Assembly (NCBI GenBank): GCA_017304675.1
Contig: JAFKLS010000018.1
Coordinates: forward strand, 620,001-684,000
DNA: 64,000 nt
DNA from: Sphingobacteriia bacterium
GTDB taxonomy: Bacteria; Bacteroidota; Bacteroidia; Chitinophagales; Chitinophagaceae
Direction: 5' to 3'
The position numbers and the translations under genes were made by a program. This document shows positions 27,706-36,780 of the stretch, piece by piece. Under the pieces are notes generated by a model. The model made no database searches. It saw only the letters and a list, made by a program, of their open reading frames with translations, and was not told the DNA's origin. The stretch's first letter is position 1. The number at the start of each line of letters is the position of its first letter.

Positions 27706-28442
27706 GATAAGATTGATTGAAGGATGGCATAGCTCTTCAGATCGCCAAAATCCTGTATATGCAAAGCTATATATTGCTGCAGAGATTGAATAAGCATCCT
27801 CCTGGCCTGTTGGTTAAGCTGCATTTTCTCTAACTCGTTAACGGCATTGATATTTAACAGTAAGGATACTGTTTCTGCCGCATCGTTCTGCATATAGAAC
27901 GGGTGCGAGGGCAATTGTTCTACAAAAAGGCCTTCTTTTAAATCGAGTACAGGGGTTAATTCAGAATAGGTTCCCTGTATTTGAAAACCCAGCAACGCGC
28001 CTAATTGTAATATAAAAAATGGTGGAATATTTGCAACTGTTCTGGAAGGTGATTTGTCTATTGCCGTTAATACATCTTCCAGCAAGTAATAAAGTTCCGG
28101 GTTTGCTTCAGGCTGTTTAAGGCTGTGTTGAATGATTTCTGCGATATAAACCGCTACAGCATTTCTCACCACATCACAAAACAAATTCCGGTACACAACA
28201 GCCCATTGATATTCTTTAATGAATTGAAGATTTTTCAGTTCATTGTGATAAACCTCCATGTCTAAAATAGACGCTGTTTGAAAGAAGTTAGATTTTGTAG
28301 AACCTTTTTTTGAAGTTTGTCTAACACCTTTTACAATATAACTCTGTATACCAAATAATTCTGTGTAAACAGTAGTTATAATGCTGGTTTCACCATACTT
28401 TACTGTTCTTAAAACAATGCCTTTTGTTTTATGAATTTGCAA
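27702..28442 (-). CDS. recO: DNA repair protein RecO
   Basis: 246 residues. The N-terminal OB-fold begins IHKTKGIVLRTVKYGETSII, which is typical of RecO, and the helical part follows, with the RecO_C region reaching the C-terminus. RecO loads RecA with RecR and anneals strands. No zinc-binding cysteines of the Deinococcus-type are seen, as is common in Bacteroidota. It is next to pheS in the same direction, separated by 57 bp. Confidence 0.93.
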   Translation of the reverse strand: MQIHKTKGIVLRTVKYGETSIITTVYTELFGIQSYIVKGVRQTSKKGSTKSNFFQTASILDMEVYHNELKNLQFIKEYQWAVVYRNLFCDVVRNAVAVYIAEIIQHSLKQPEANPELYYLLEDVLTAIDKSPSRTVANIPPFFILQLGALLGFQIQGTYSELTPVLDLKEGLFVEQLPSHPFYMQNDAAETVSLLLNINAVNELEKMQLNQQARRMLIQSLQQYIALHIQDFGDLKSYAILQSILS

Positions 28443-28499
28443 GAGATTTTTTAATTAGAGCTAATAACTGTGGTCAATGGACTATCGTCTATGGTCTTT

Positions 28500-29534
28500 T
28501 TACAATGCTCCCGTAAACTGTTGCAAGAAACGAACATCGTTTTGAGAATACAATCGAAGATCGTTTACACGGTATTTCAGTTGACAAATTCTTTCAACAC
28601 CCATTCCAAATGCAAAGCCGGTATATTTATTGGGATCTATTCCAAAGTTTTCCAACACTTTCGGATGCACCATACCGCTCCCTAAAATTTCCACCCAGCC
28701 TGTATGTTTACAAACATTACAACCATCGCCGCCACAGATCAAACAACTGATATCCATTTCTGCACTTGGTTCTGTAAACGGAAAATACGATGGGCGAAAA
28801 CGTACTTTGGTATCTTTTCCAAACATTTCCTGAACAAAGAAGTAAAGGGTTTGTTTTAAATCTGCAAAGCTCACATTTTCGTCTACATATAATCCTTCTA
28901 CCTGGTGAAAGAAACAATGAGCTCTTGCACTAATGGTTTCGTTACGGTATACACGGCCAGGGCAAATAACGCGGATCGGCGGTTTTTGTTTTTCCATTAT
29001 GCGAGCCTGTACGCTGCTGGTATGTGTACGTAATAACCAGGCAGGATCCTGGTTAATATAAAAAGTGTCCTGCATATCGCGTGCCGGATGGTCTTCCGGC
29101 AAATTCATAGCACCGAAGTTATGCCAGTCGTCTTCAATCTCAGGGCCTTCGGCCACAGCAAAGCCAAGGCGTTTGAATATAGATACAATTTCATTCCTTA
29201 CAATACTTAACGGGTGCCTTGTGCCAACGGCAATAGGGGTTCCGGGCAGGCTCCAATCTAATCCGGGCTCATTACCTGTTGCAGATTCCTGCTCTCCTTG
29301 CGCTTTCAGTTTCTCGTATACCTCTTCTACAAAGAGTTTAAAATCGTTCAGGATTAATCCGAATTCTTTCTTCTTTTCATTAGGAACCTGTTTCATTTCG
29401 CCCATTACAGACTTCAACAATCCTTTCGTTCCTAAATATTTAATTCTGAAAGCCTCTACGGCTTCTGGCGTATTTGCAATAGTTTCTGCGATTTCCTGTT
29501 TATAGTTTTCTAATTGCTGTAACAACTGTTCCAT
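28500..29534 (-). CDS. pheS: Phenylalanine-tRNA ligase alpha subunit
   Basis: 344 residues. The N-terminal coiled coil (EAFRIKYLGTKGLLKSVMGE) is followed by the class II catalytic core: HPLSIVRNEI, DMQDTFYI, LLRTHTSSVQ (motif 2 area), VYRNETISARAHCFFHQVEG in two pieces, and GFAFGMGVERI (motif 3). It forms an alpha2-beta2 enzyme with PheT, which is not in this window. The length is normal. Confidence 0.98.
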   Translation of the reverse strand: MEQLLQQLENYKQEIAETIANTPEAVEAFRIKYLGTKGLLKSVMGEMKQVPNEKKKEFGLILNDFKLFVEEVYEKLKAQGEQESATGNEPGLDWSLPGTPIAVGTRHPLSIVRNEIVSIFKRLGFAVAEGPEIEDDWHNFGAMNLPEDHPARDMQDTFYINQDPAWLLRTHTSSVQARIMEKQKPPIRVICPGRVYRNETISARAHCFFHQVEGLYVDENVSFADLKQTLYFFVQEMFGKDTKVRFRPSYFPFTEPSAEMDISCLICGGDGCNVCKHTGWVEILGSGMVHPKVLENFGIDPNKYTGFAFGMGVERICQLKYRVNDLRLYSQNDVRFLQQFTGAL

Positions 29535-29606
29535 GCGGCGAAGATAAAGATTTGCCCAAAACAGCCGTTAATCCCTACATTTGTTGTTCATTGAATTTTT
29601 TAGTGA

Positions 29607-30338
29607 ATGGAATACAACACCGAGAGAAACTATTTAAGCATGCGTGAATATGGAAGGCATATTCAGAAAATGGTTGAATATGTTTTAACGATAGAAGATC
29701 GTGATAAACGCAATGAACAAGCCAGGGCCGTAATAGAATTAATGGGCTTTTTAAACCCGCATTTAAAAAATGTAGAAGATTTCAAACACATGCTTTGGGA
29801 TCATTTATTCTTCATCAGCGATTTTAAACTGGATGTTGATAGCCCCTATCCTATACCGAGAAAGGAAACTTACAAAGCAAAACCCGAACCATTACCTTAT
29901 CCCAAACGCAAACCCCGTTATTCACATTTAGGTAAAAACCTGGAACTGGTGATTGATAAGGCTATGCATGAGAATGATATTGAAAAGAAAAACGGTTTTG
30001 CCCATGCTATTGCTTATTATATGAAGCTGGCTTATAGCAACTGGCACAAAGAACTGGTACATGACGATGCGATAAGAAGCGAACTGGATAATATTACCGG
30101 CGGCGAGCTTGAATTCAGCAACACACCTTTTATTAAACACCGTAACCAGAATTTTGAAAGAGATGATTATGGAAGAAACAATCGCAGGCAAAATTTTGGA
30201 GGAAGAAATAATAACAACAATAGGAATAATGGTGGCGGAAGAAACAATAATAACAGGAATAACGGTGGCGGAAGGGATAGCAGGAACAATGGCGGCGGAA
30301 GAAACAATAATAACAGGAATTTTAAGAAAAGATATTAA
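29607..30338 (+). CDS. DUF4290-family protein with Asn/Arg/Gly-rich repeat tail
   Basis: 243 residues. The first about 170 residues (MEYNTERNYLSMREYGRHIQ) belong to DUF4290, a conserved Bacteroidota family of unknown function, often next to murA as it is here (75 bp upstream). From about residue 188 the protein becomes a low-complexity tail of RNNNNRNNGGG repeats coded by near-identical 36-60 nt repeats (about 30195-30325). Repeat number could vary between strains. An RNA- or nucleic-acid-binding tail would fit the Arg/Gly content, but this is inference. Confidence 0.85.
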   Translation: MEYNTERNYLSMREYGRHIQKMVEYVLTIEDRDKRNEQARAVIELMGFLNPHLKNVEDFKHMLWDHLFFISDFKLDVDSPYPIPRKETYKAKPEPLPYPKRKPRYSHLGKNLELVIDKAMHENDIEKKNGFAHAIAYYMKLAYSNWHKELVHDDAIRSELDNITGGELEFSNTPFIKHRNQNFERDDYGRNNRRQNFGGRNNNNNRNNGGGRNNNNRNNGGGRDSRNNGGGRNNNNRNFKKRY

Positions 30339-30361
30339 AACGGCATTTTCAAAAAAAATTA

Positions 30362-30392
30362 AAGAGTCGCTTTGCGGCTCTTTTTTATTTTT
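30362..30392 (+). terminator. Terminator between the DUF4290 gene and murA
   Basis: AAAGAGTCGC and GCGGCTCTTT pair with one G-T wobble and a TTT loop, followed by TTTATTTTT. It is 23 bp downstream of the stop at 30338 and 22 bp before the murA ATG, so murA probably has its own promoter inside or is reached by read-through. Confidence 0.85.
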
Positions 30393-30413
30393 ACAATGTA
30401 ACACCACAACCAC

Positions 30414-31721
30414 ATGAGTTCATTCGAGGTCATTGGCGGCAAAAAACTGAGTGGAGAAATAATTCCCCAGGGCGCCAAAAACGAAGCATTACAAATCTTA
30501 TCTGCCGTACTGTTAACCAATCAAACAGTAACTATTCATAATATCCCCGATATTCTTGATGTAAACCTGCTTATAGAATTATTGGAGGACATGAATGTAA
30601 CAGTAGAGAGACTAAACAGGCACTCCTGCAGGTTTACAGCCAGCGATGTAAACGTAGATTATCTTTCATCTGAAGCTTTCAGAAAAAAAGGAGGAAAGTT
30701 ACGAGGCTCTGTAATGCTTGCAGGCCCCATGCTGGCACGTTTTAAAAAAGCCTATATACCCAAACCCGGTGGAGATAAGATTGGCAGAAGGAGATTAGAT
30801 ACGCATATTATTGGTTTTGAAAAATTGGGCGCTGTATATTCATACAATGAGCATGTAAACTGTTTTCAATTACAGGCCGAGCAATTAAAAGGAACTTATA
30901 TGCTCCTCGATGAACCTTCTGTAACAGGCACCGCCAATATTTTAATGGCCGCTGTTCTGGCAGAGGGCATTACTACCATTTACAACGCAGCCTGCGAACC
31001 TTATATTCAGCAGTTATGCAAAATGCTGAACAGGATGGGTGCCCGAATTAACGGCATTGGAAGTAATTTATTAGTAATAGAAGGAGTGGCATCTCTTAAC
31101 GGCACAGAACACCGCATGTTACCCGACATGATTGAAATAGGCAGTTTTATTGGGCTGGCGGCAATGACACAAAGCGAAATCACCATTAAAAATGCAGGCA
31201 TTGAACACCTGGGGCTTATTCCCGAAAAATTTCGACAACTGGGTATTCAGTTCAATATACTGGGAGATGATATTCATATACCTGCACAGGAAGCATATGA
31301 AATACAAACTTTTTTAGATGGCGGCATACTCACCATTTACGATCATCCATGGCCGGGCTTTACTCCCGATTTATTAAGTATCGTCTTAGTGGTTGCAACA
31401 CAAGCAAGAGGAAGTGTATTGGTTCATCAAAAAATGTTTGAAAGCAGATTGTTCTTTACTGATAAACTGATCGATATGGGTGCGCAGATTATTTTGTGTG
31501 ATCCTCACAGAGCAACTGTTATTGGCCTGGGAAGAAAAACCAGTTTAAGAGGCATTACTATGAGCAGTCCTGATATTCGTGCAGGACAAGCTTTGTTAAT
31601 TGCTGCGTTAAGTGCAGAAGGAAAAAGCATTATTCAAAATATTGAACAGATAGACAGAGGCTATCAATATATTGATGACCGGCTAAGAGGTATTGGTGCA
31701 GAAATTACCAGGATAGCATAA
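30414..31721 (+). CDS. murA: UDP-N-acetylglucosamine 1-carboxyvinyltransferase, Asp-type
   Basis: 435 residues. MurA catalyses the first step of peptidoglycan precursor synthesis, the transfer of enolpyruvate to UDP-GlcNAc. Lys22-Asn23 are conserved, and the mobile loop reads PKPGGDKIGRRRLDTH (116-131). In E. coli the residue equal to Asp121 is Cys115, the site alkylated by fosfomycin. Asp at this site keeps activity but prevents alkylation in other bacteria, so this enzyme is predicted to be fosfomycin-insensitive. The rest of the EPT fold and length are normal. Confidence 0.97.
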   Translation: MSSFEVIGGKKLSGEIIPQGAKNEALQILSAVLLTNQTVTIHNIPDILDVNLLIELLEDMNVTVERLNRHSCRFTASDVNVDYLSSEAFRKKGGKLRGSVMLAGPMLARFKKAYIPKPGGDKIGRRRLDTHIIGFEKLGAVYSYNEHVNCFQLQAEQLKGTYMLLDEPSVTGTANILMAAVLAEGITTIYNAACEPYIQQLCKMLNRMGARINGIGSNLLVIEGVASLNGTEHRMLPDMIEIGSFIGLAAMTQSEITIKNAGIEHLGLIPEKFRQLGIQFNILGDDIHIPAQEAYEIQTFLDGGILTIYDHPWPGFTPDLLSIVLVVATQARGSVLVHQKMFESRLFFTDKLIDMGAQIILCDPHRATVIGLGRKTSLRGITMSSPDIRAGQALLIAALSAEGKSIIQNIEQIDRGYQYIDDRLRGIGAEITRIA

Positions 31722-31749
31722 TTTTTACAACATATACATAGCAATCCTT

Positions 31750-32196
31750 ATGCTCATTCAAACCTTACAGGCTTTATTTAGCAGAGACCTTAACAGATTA
31801 AGGTTAGAAATAGAATTGTATAAGAATGAAAATAATTTATGGCTTATTGATGAACAGATTATTAACTCCGCCGGTAATCTATGCCTTCACCTGATAGGCA
31901 ACCTGAATACTTATATTGGTGCAGAAATTGGCAAAACAAATTATGTTAGAAACAGGCCACTTGAATTTTCATTGAAGCATATTTCCAAAACAGATTTGTT
32001 GCAAAAGATTGATGACACGATTTCTGTTGTAAACAATTCTCTTGAAAAATTATCAGAAGAAGATCTGAAAAAAGAATACAGCATTTTAGTTTTTGAAGAA
32101 AAAACAACAACGGAATATTTTTTAGTGCATCTGGCAACACATCTTGCTTATCATCTCGGGCAAATTAATTATCACAGAAGGCTCTTAGATAAATAA
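31750..32196 (+). CDS. DinB-like / DUF1572 four-helix protein
   Basis: 148 residues. The putative metal ligands of the DinB fold are visible: NLCLHLIGNL in the second helix and HLATHLAYHLGQINYHRR in the last one. Such proteins are four-helix bundles that often bind a metal and act as thiol-dependent transferases, but the substrate is unknown. It lies 28 bp after murA and ends before a perfect bidirectional terminator. Confidence 0.75.
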   Translation: MLIQTLQALFSRDLNRLRLEIELYKNENNLWLIDEQIINSAGNLCLHLIGNLNTYIGAEIGKTNYVRNRPLEFSLKHISKTDLLQKIDDTISVVNNSLEKLSEEDLKKEYSILVFEEKTTTEYFLVHLATHLAYHLGQINYHRRLLDK

Positions 32197-32208
32197 TCCT
32201 TAACAAGA

Positions 32209-32248
32209 AATAGAAAAATCCAGCTAATATTAGCTGGATTTTTCTATT
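32209..32248. terminator. Bidirectional terminator, perfect 40-bp palindrome
   Basis: The arms are AATAGAAAAATCCAGCTAAT and its exact reverse complement, with no free loop bases in between. It separates two convergent genes, and each arm ends in a T-run. Confidence 0.9.
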
Positions 32249-32268
32249 CAGAAGCTGATATTTTTGAA

Positions 32269-33813
32269 TCAGTATTTTGCCGGCTGGTTAGATTTAGGTG
32301 TTGCTTTTTTAATGAACTGCCTTAAATGTTCATTACTTGTTGCCAGGTCTTCTTTGCGCAAATACATCATATGGCCGCTCCTGTATCCTTCCCAGCTCAT
32401 TCTGTCTTTAAACTTCCCGGAAGGGTCCATTTGCCAAATACTATATTTCGCATTAAAATAATCACAAACGCTGCCATCATAATAACCAGATTGAACCAAT
32501 ACATGCAGATATGGGTTCTCAGCCATTGCCTGTGCAAGGTTGTAGCCAGTTTTATCATTATTATTATCCCAGGGATATACCGAACCAAAAACGTTGTACT
32601 TTAAATCTGTTTTATAATTCAATTCATCCCGTAAATACATATTGATAGCCGGGGTGAAAGAATGTTCCCACGAAATTAATTCCGCATTGTAATCAGGGCC
32701 AATTCCTGCATCTTTTCTATCAATCCCCAAATAACGGGAATCTAACCGGCCAATGGTGTATCCCTTATCCCTTAATAGTTCTTTCCAGAAAAAATTACTC
32801 GGCACATCCAGGTTGTTTTGTAAAATGGCTTTTTCCGAAAGCCCTGAGTAACGGGCAATTTTTCCCACAAGTTCTTTTCTTTTAGCATCGCTCACGGCAC
32901 CGCCCCAATGCATGGCCGGCAAATATTCATTTACCGCAAACTGTTCTACCTCCGGCAACAATTCGGTGAGGTCCTTTTTTTGAAGATCGGCCGGCAATGC
33001 TTTATGATACCAGGCTGTGGCAGCATAATACGGTAATCGTAAAGCAGCTGCAGACCTGCTGTCTTTTTCAATTCCCAACTCTGTTGGAGAAACCAATATC
33101 ACGCCGTTTAAAAAAATCCATTGATTGTTCTGTAGCTCCAGAGATAACCCTGCAACCCTTGTTGTACCATAACTTTCCCCTATCAAGAATTTGGGAGAAG
33201 CCCAACGTTTATAGCGGCTAAGAAAAGTATTAATCCATTCAGCTAAATATTTAATATCGGCATTCACTCCAAAAAATTTGGAAGAGGGAGTAGCTTTATC
33301 CAAAATTCGGGAGAACCCTGTATTTACCGGGTCTATGTATACAATATCTGCAACGTCTAAAATACTGTTAGGGTTGTCCTTCATTCCATATGGCTGCACA
33401 GGATATCCCTCGTCGTCAATCTTCAGAATACGCGGACCGGTATAGCCTATTTGCATCCAAAGGGATGCGGAGCCTGGCCCACCATTGAAAGAAATAACCA
33501 AAGGCCTAGCATTTCTGTCAGACACATCAGACCTTTCATAATAAACATAAAAAATACTGGCAATAGGTTTACCGTCCTCATCCCAAACCGGAAGTGTACC
33601 GGTGCTGGTTTTATAGGGTACCCTTTGCCCCTTAATACTTACTTCGCCTTTTGTAACAGAAAGGCTTTCTGCAGCAGGATATCTTTTAAGCGCCTGGGAT
33701 TTATCTTCCGCAGCCATTGTTTTAGGTGCTGAAGAAGAATCGGTTGATGGTTTCTGAGAAAATACATGCAATGCCATTACAGAAATGGTTACAAGCAATA
33801 CCACTTTTTTCAT
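32269..33813 (-). CDS. Secreted serine carboxypeptidase-like peptidase, S10 family
   Basis: 514 residues with a signal peptide (1-19, ending VFS-Q). The alpha/beta-hydrolase motifs of S10 are visible: FNGGPGSASLWM for the oxyanion hole, IGESYGTTR with the catalytic Ser, YYDGSVCDY near the catalytic Asp position, and RSGHMMYL with the catalytic His. It removes C-terminal residues from peptides in the periplasm or outside the cell. It stands alone, with terminators or gaps on both sides. Confidence 0.92.
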   Translation of the reverse strand: MKKVVLLVTISVMALHVFSQKPSTDSSSAPKTMAAEDKSQALKRYPAAESLSVTKGEVSIKGQRVPYKTSTGTLPVWDEDGKPIASIFYVYYERSDVSDRNARPLVISFNGGPGSASLWMQIGYTGPRILKIDDEGYPVQPYGMKDNPNSILDVADIVYIDPVNTGFSRILDKATPSSKFFGVNADIKYLAEWINTFLSRYKRWASPKFLIGESYGTTRVAGLSLELQNNQWIFLNGVILVSPTELGIEKDSRSAAALRLPYYAATAWYHKALPADLQKKDLTELLPEVEQFAVNEYLPAMHWGGAVSDAKRKELVGKIARYSGLSEKAILQNNLDVPSNFFWKELLRDKGYTIGRLDSRYLGIDRKDAGIGPDYNAELISWEHSFTPAINMYLRDELNYKTDLKYNVFGSVYPWDNNNDKTGYNLAQAMAENPYLHVLVQSGYYDGSVCDYFNAKYSIWQMDPSGKFKDRMSWEGYRSGHMMYLRKEDLATSNEHLRQFIKKATPKSNQPAKY

Positions 33814-34056
33814 AAGCAGTGTGTTATTAATATTATTTACAAATGGTTAAAGAACTGAAGTGTAAGCACATTCAGGCAATAAATTTAATGCTTTATTAAA
33901 ACAAAACGATAAGTAAGGTTTACCAAGAAATCACCGGGTTAGCAATATCGCCTCGCATGTTCAAAAGAATGGCTGCCATATATATTGTTTTAAGAAGGCA
34001 AAACAGGCAGTATAAATAATAACTTCATATTATGCTTTTAATTGAAGGCTTAAGCT

Positions 34057-34467
34057 TCACTTTTCAATTAAATCTATCCATTCCTTTATGGTATCAATTA
34101 GTTGCTGCTCTTTTTGCTTTATATCATTCAAGTCTTTAAAATAAATCATTCGCCGACCATCGGTGTAATTACCTTCCAGAAGTTCTGTGTTTTTCTTAAT
34201 ATTCATGCCTGTAGGTAATACACACATGATTGTGTTTTTACGCAAGTTCATTACAAGAACATCGCGTTTATACTCTTTCGGGTTAAACTCTTTCATTTCT
34301 CCTGAATAATAGAAAGCGGGTGCATTCCATTTAATATGCTCCGCTATTTCTTCACTCACAGAGAGCATCACTTGCCTGAGGTATTCAACTTCCGGCTGAA
34401 TATTTTCAGACAAATCCGCAATATATTGCGTTACCAGCTCACTATTGGAATATTTTGGTTTTGCCAT
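34057..34467 (-). CDS. DUF1801 (YdhG-like) protein
   Basis: 136 residues. The DUF1801 pattern is visible in EYLRQVMLSVSEEIAEHIKWNAPAFYYSGE (in two parts) and FKDLNDIKQKEQQL. The family has a small alpha/beta fold of unknown function, found in many soil and water bacteria. No signal peptide. It is 105 bp downstream of the VOC gene with a 24-bp palindrome between them. Confidence 0.8.
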   Translation of the reverse strand: MAKPKYSNSELVTQYIADLSENIQPEVEYLRQVMLSVSEEIAEHIKWNAPAFYYSGEMKEFNPKEYKRDVLVMNLRKNTIMCVLPTGMNIKKNTELLEGNYTDGRRMIYFKDLNDIKQKEQQLIDTIKEWIDLIEK

Positions 34468-34512
34468 ACTTTATTCGAAGTTTATAATTGCAAAGAATAG
34501 CTGTATAACACA

Positions 34513-34536
34513 AGCGAACCGGTATACCGGTTCGCT
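34513..34536. repeat. Perfect 24-bp palindrome, possible terminator
   Basis: AGCGAACCGGTA is followed by its exact reverse complement. It lies between the VOC and DUF1801 genes. A T-run follows only on the plus strand at some distance, so a normal terminator function for the minus-strand VOC gene is uncertain. Confidence 0.7.
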
Positions 34537-34572
34537 ACATATTTCTTTTTAACCCGTATCTTTTGCCCGTTC

Positions 34573-35055
34573 TTATTTTTCAGTAGGCTCCCATAATTCA
34601 ATTTTGTTTCCTTCAACATCAAGAATATGAACGAATTTTCCGTATTCGTATGTTTCTATCTTATCTAATACCGTAACACCTTCTTTATTTAATTCTTCTA
34701 CAAGTGCTTCTAAATTTTCTACACGGTAATTAATCATAAAATCCTTCGTTGACGGATCAAAATATTTTGTCTTTTCTGAAAAAGGACTCCACAAAGTATA
34801 TCCTTTTTTTGCCGGGTCTTGCCCCTGCTCCCACTCAAACTTTACTCCATATTGATCTGTATTAAACCCAAGATGCGTTTTATACCATTGTTTTACTTTT
34901 TCAGGGTCTTTGCATTTGAAAAAAATGCCGCCAATACCTGTTACCTTTTTCATTGTTGCTTGTTTATTAGATTGTTTTGAAATTACAGCTTTAAATGCAA
35001 AGCCCAGGCAAAACGATGATGCAATGACTAAAACCGCTAATGATATCTTTTTCAT
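34573..35055 (-). CDS. VOC-family (glyoxalase-like) protein with N-terminal signal or anchor
   Basis: 160 residues. After an N-terminal hydrophobic stretch (LAVLVIASSFCLGFAFKAVI) the protein has the VOC fold: VTGIGGIFFKCKDPEKVKQWY at the start, FMINYRVENLEALVEEL, and FVHILDVEGNKIELWEP at the end. The Glu of IELWEP is a usual metal ligand. VOC proteins cover lyases, dioxygenases and resistance proteins, so the substrate is open. The exported form is less common. Confidence 0.8.
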   Translation of the reverse strand: MKKISLAVLVIASSFCLGFAFKAVISKQSNKQATMKKVTGIGGIFFKCKDPEKVKQWYKTHLGFNTDQYGVKFEWEQGQDPAKKGYTLWSPFSEKTKYFDPSTKDFMINYRVENLEALVEELNKEGVTVLDKIETYEYGKFVHILDVEGNKIELWEPTEK

Positions 35056-35192
35056 TTGTTAGATATTTATGCAATGCACATTATTCGGAGTTCGAAATTA
35101 TGCTGTTGAATTTAGCACAAAATTTCAATACAAGAAAGAGAGGTATTTTTGGTCATTCAGCTTAATACTTAAAAAATTATATGCAGGTATAT

Positions 35193-35663
35193 TTATGCTG
35201 CAGCTAAAAACAAAATAAGTAATGCTGCAAAACCTATTGTTCCAAACCATATCCACTTTATCAGTTCCCGCTCGTCATCTTTTAAAAATAAATAACCGAA
35301 AAGTAATGCCAAAGGTCCAAAAAGCAGTCCTTTAAAAAACCAGCTTATTTTTTGAAAAACAGTGATATCATCTCCGTAGGCATAATGATTGAGCATTTTT
35401 TTTGCTTTACGCTGGGTCATCTTAAATGAAATTCGTTCTAAAAGCCCCATTTTTCTACCTGTTATTTTTTGATATTGATCCAATGTAAGGCCGGTGAATA
35501 CTTTTAATTGATTGAGCCTTTGCTTGTCAGCTTGCGCTCTCATATTTTGTGCACTATCAACTTTATGTGTTCTTTCCATTGGCAAAGATGGTACAGCACC
35601 AAAACAAACAGGGGTTAGCAAGATAAAGAGTAAAAAAGGTAAAATAAAGATTGTTTTTCTCAT
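35193..35663 (-). CDS. Exported/membrane protein of unknown function
   Basis: 156 residues. It has a signal peptide (IFILPFLLFILLTPVCFGA), a middle helical region with LTLDQYQKITGRKMGLLERI, and two hydrophobic segments at the end (GLLFGPLALLFGYLFL, WIWFGTIGFAALLILFLAAA). The layout is like small Bacteroidota proteins with no assigned function. No close neighbour suggests a role. Confidence 0.65.
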   Translation of the reverse strand: MRKTIFILPFLLFILLTPVCFGAVPSLPMERTHKVDSAQNMRAQADKQRLNQLKVFTGLTLDQYQKITGRKMGLLERISFKMTQRKAKKMLNHYAYGDDITVFQKISWFFKGLLFGPLALLFGYLFLKDDERELIKWIWFGTIGFAALLILFLAAA

Positions 35664-35737
35664 GTTTTTGGTTGAGTTTAATGGTGAGTAATAAAAATAT
35701 GATAATTAATATTTATAATCATTTTTTTATTTTTATG

Positions 35738-36709
35738 TCACAAATAACGAATCATGAGAAGAGTTATCAAAGAAATGAGAATCCACAATATCATTCCCTG
35801 TAAAATTGGTTTTAACCCCACAGAAGCCAGCGCTTTTTTAGACAACCCGCAACCAATTAAAAACAGTGTTACAGTAAGCCCCGATTTAGATATTTGAACA
35901 CTGTAGTTACTGATTTTTTGCCCCAAAGGCACATATGTATTTAGAGCAACGGCCATAATAAATAGCCCGATAAAATAAGGTATTTTAATGTTACTCCCTT
36001 TTGATTTAAATAAAGTACCACTTAAAAGAGCTACAGGAATTATCCACAATGCTCTTACCAATTTTACTGTTGTTGCAATTTGTAATGCCTCATTTCCATA
36101 TTTGCCGGCAGCGCCAACAACAGAGCTTGTATCGTGAATAGCAATGGCACACCACAACCCAAATTGAGATTGGGAAAGATGCAGTTGTTTCCCAACGAAA
36201 GGAAATGCAATAAGCGCAATAGAATTGAGAATAAAAATTGTTCCCAAAGCAATACTTATTTGCTTTTCTTCTGCTTTAATAACAGGTGCTATGGCAGCAA
36301 TGGCACTACCTCCGCATATTGCAGTTCCTGTAGAAATGAGAAAAGATATTTTGTTGTTTAGCTTTAAAAATTTGCCAAATAAATAGCCGAAAACAAGTGT
36401 ACCCAAAATAGAAACAGCCGCCAATAAAATACCTTCTTTCCCTGCCTTTAATGCTGTTCCTGCATTAATACCAAAACCTAAACCAACCACTGAAACCTTG
36501 AGTAATAGATGTGTTGCTTTATGATTAAGATGAAAATACGGATGTCCGACAAACTGTGCTATTATTATTCCTAAAATAAGGGCTAACGGTGGCGATGCAA
36601 AAGGCGATAAGCTGAAGATGAACATCAATATAAAAACTGCTTCCCGTGCTGTGATACTCCTGTCTAAGATTTTTTTTGTGTTTCTATGAATGCTCGTATT
36701 GTTTTTCAT
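35738..36709 (-). CDS. YeiH/YadS-type putative sulfate exporter family membrane protein
   Basis: 323 residues with about ten hydrophobic helices. The family motifs STGTAICGGSAIAAIAPVI and LWCAIAIHDTSSVVGAAG are visible. Members of the UPF0324/YeiH family are thought to be anion exporters and are often controlled by a LysR-type regulator. Here a LysR gene lies 71 bp upstream in the same direction. The transported compound is not known from sequence. Confidence 0.85.
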   Translation of the reverse strand: MKNNTSIHRNTKKILDRSITAREAVFILMFIFSLSPFASPPLALILGIIIAQFVGHPYFHLNHKATHLLLKVSVVGLGFGINAGTALKAGKEGILLAAVSILGTLVFGYLFGKFLKLNNKISFLISTGTAICGGSAIAAIAPVIKAEEKQISIALGTIFILNSIALIAFPFVGKQLHLSQSQFGLWCAIAIHDTSSVVGAAGKYGNEALQIATTVKLVRALWIIPVALLSGTLFKSKGSNIKIPYFIGLFIMAVALNTYVPLGQKISNYSVQISKSGLTVTLFLIGCGLSKKALASVGLKPILQGMILWILISLITLLMIRYL

Positions 36710-36780
36710 TACACTGTAAATTATTTCAGTGCAAAAGTCAACAACAGCAAGAAAGTGTGGAAATGACTATTTACAATACT

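Noticed and set aside
28460..28500. Short repeat-like text between recO and pheS
   Set aside because: It looks like a piece of a common intergenic repeat, but one copy in the window does not support a call.
29928..30413. Long minus-strand frame opposite the DUF4290 gene
   Set aside because: It is a shadow of the repeat-rich real gene and has the skewed composition of an antisense frame (many Val and Ile).
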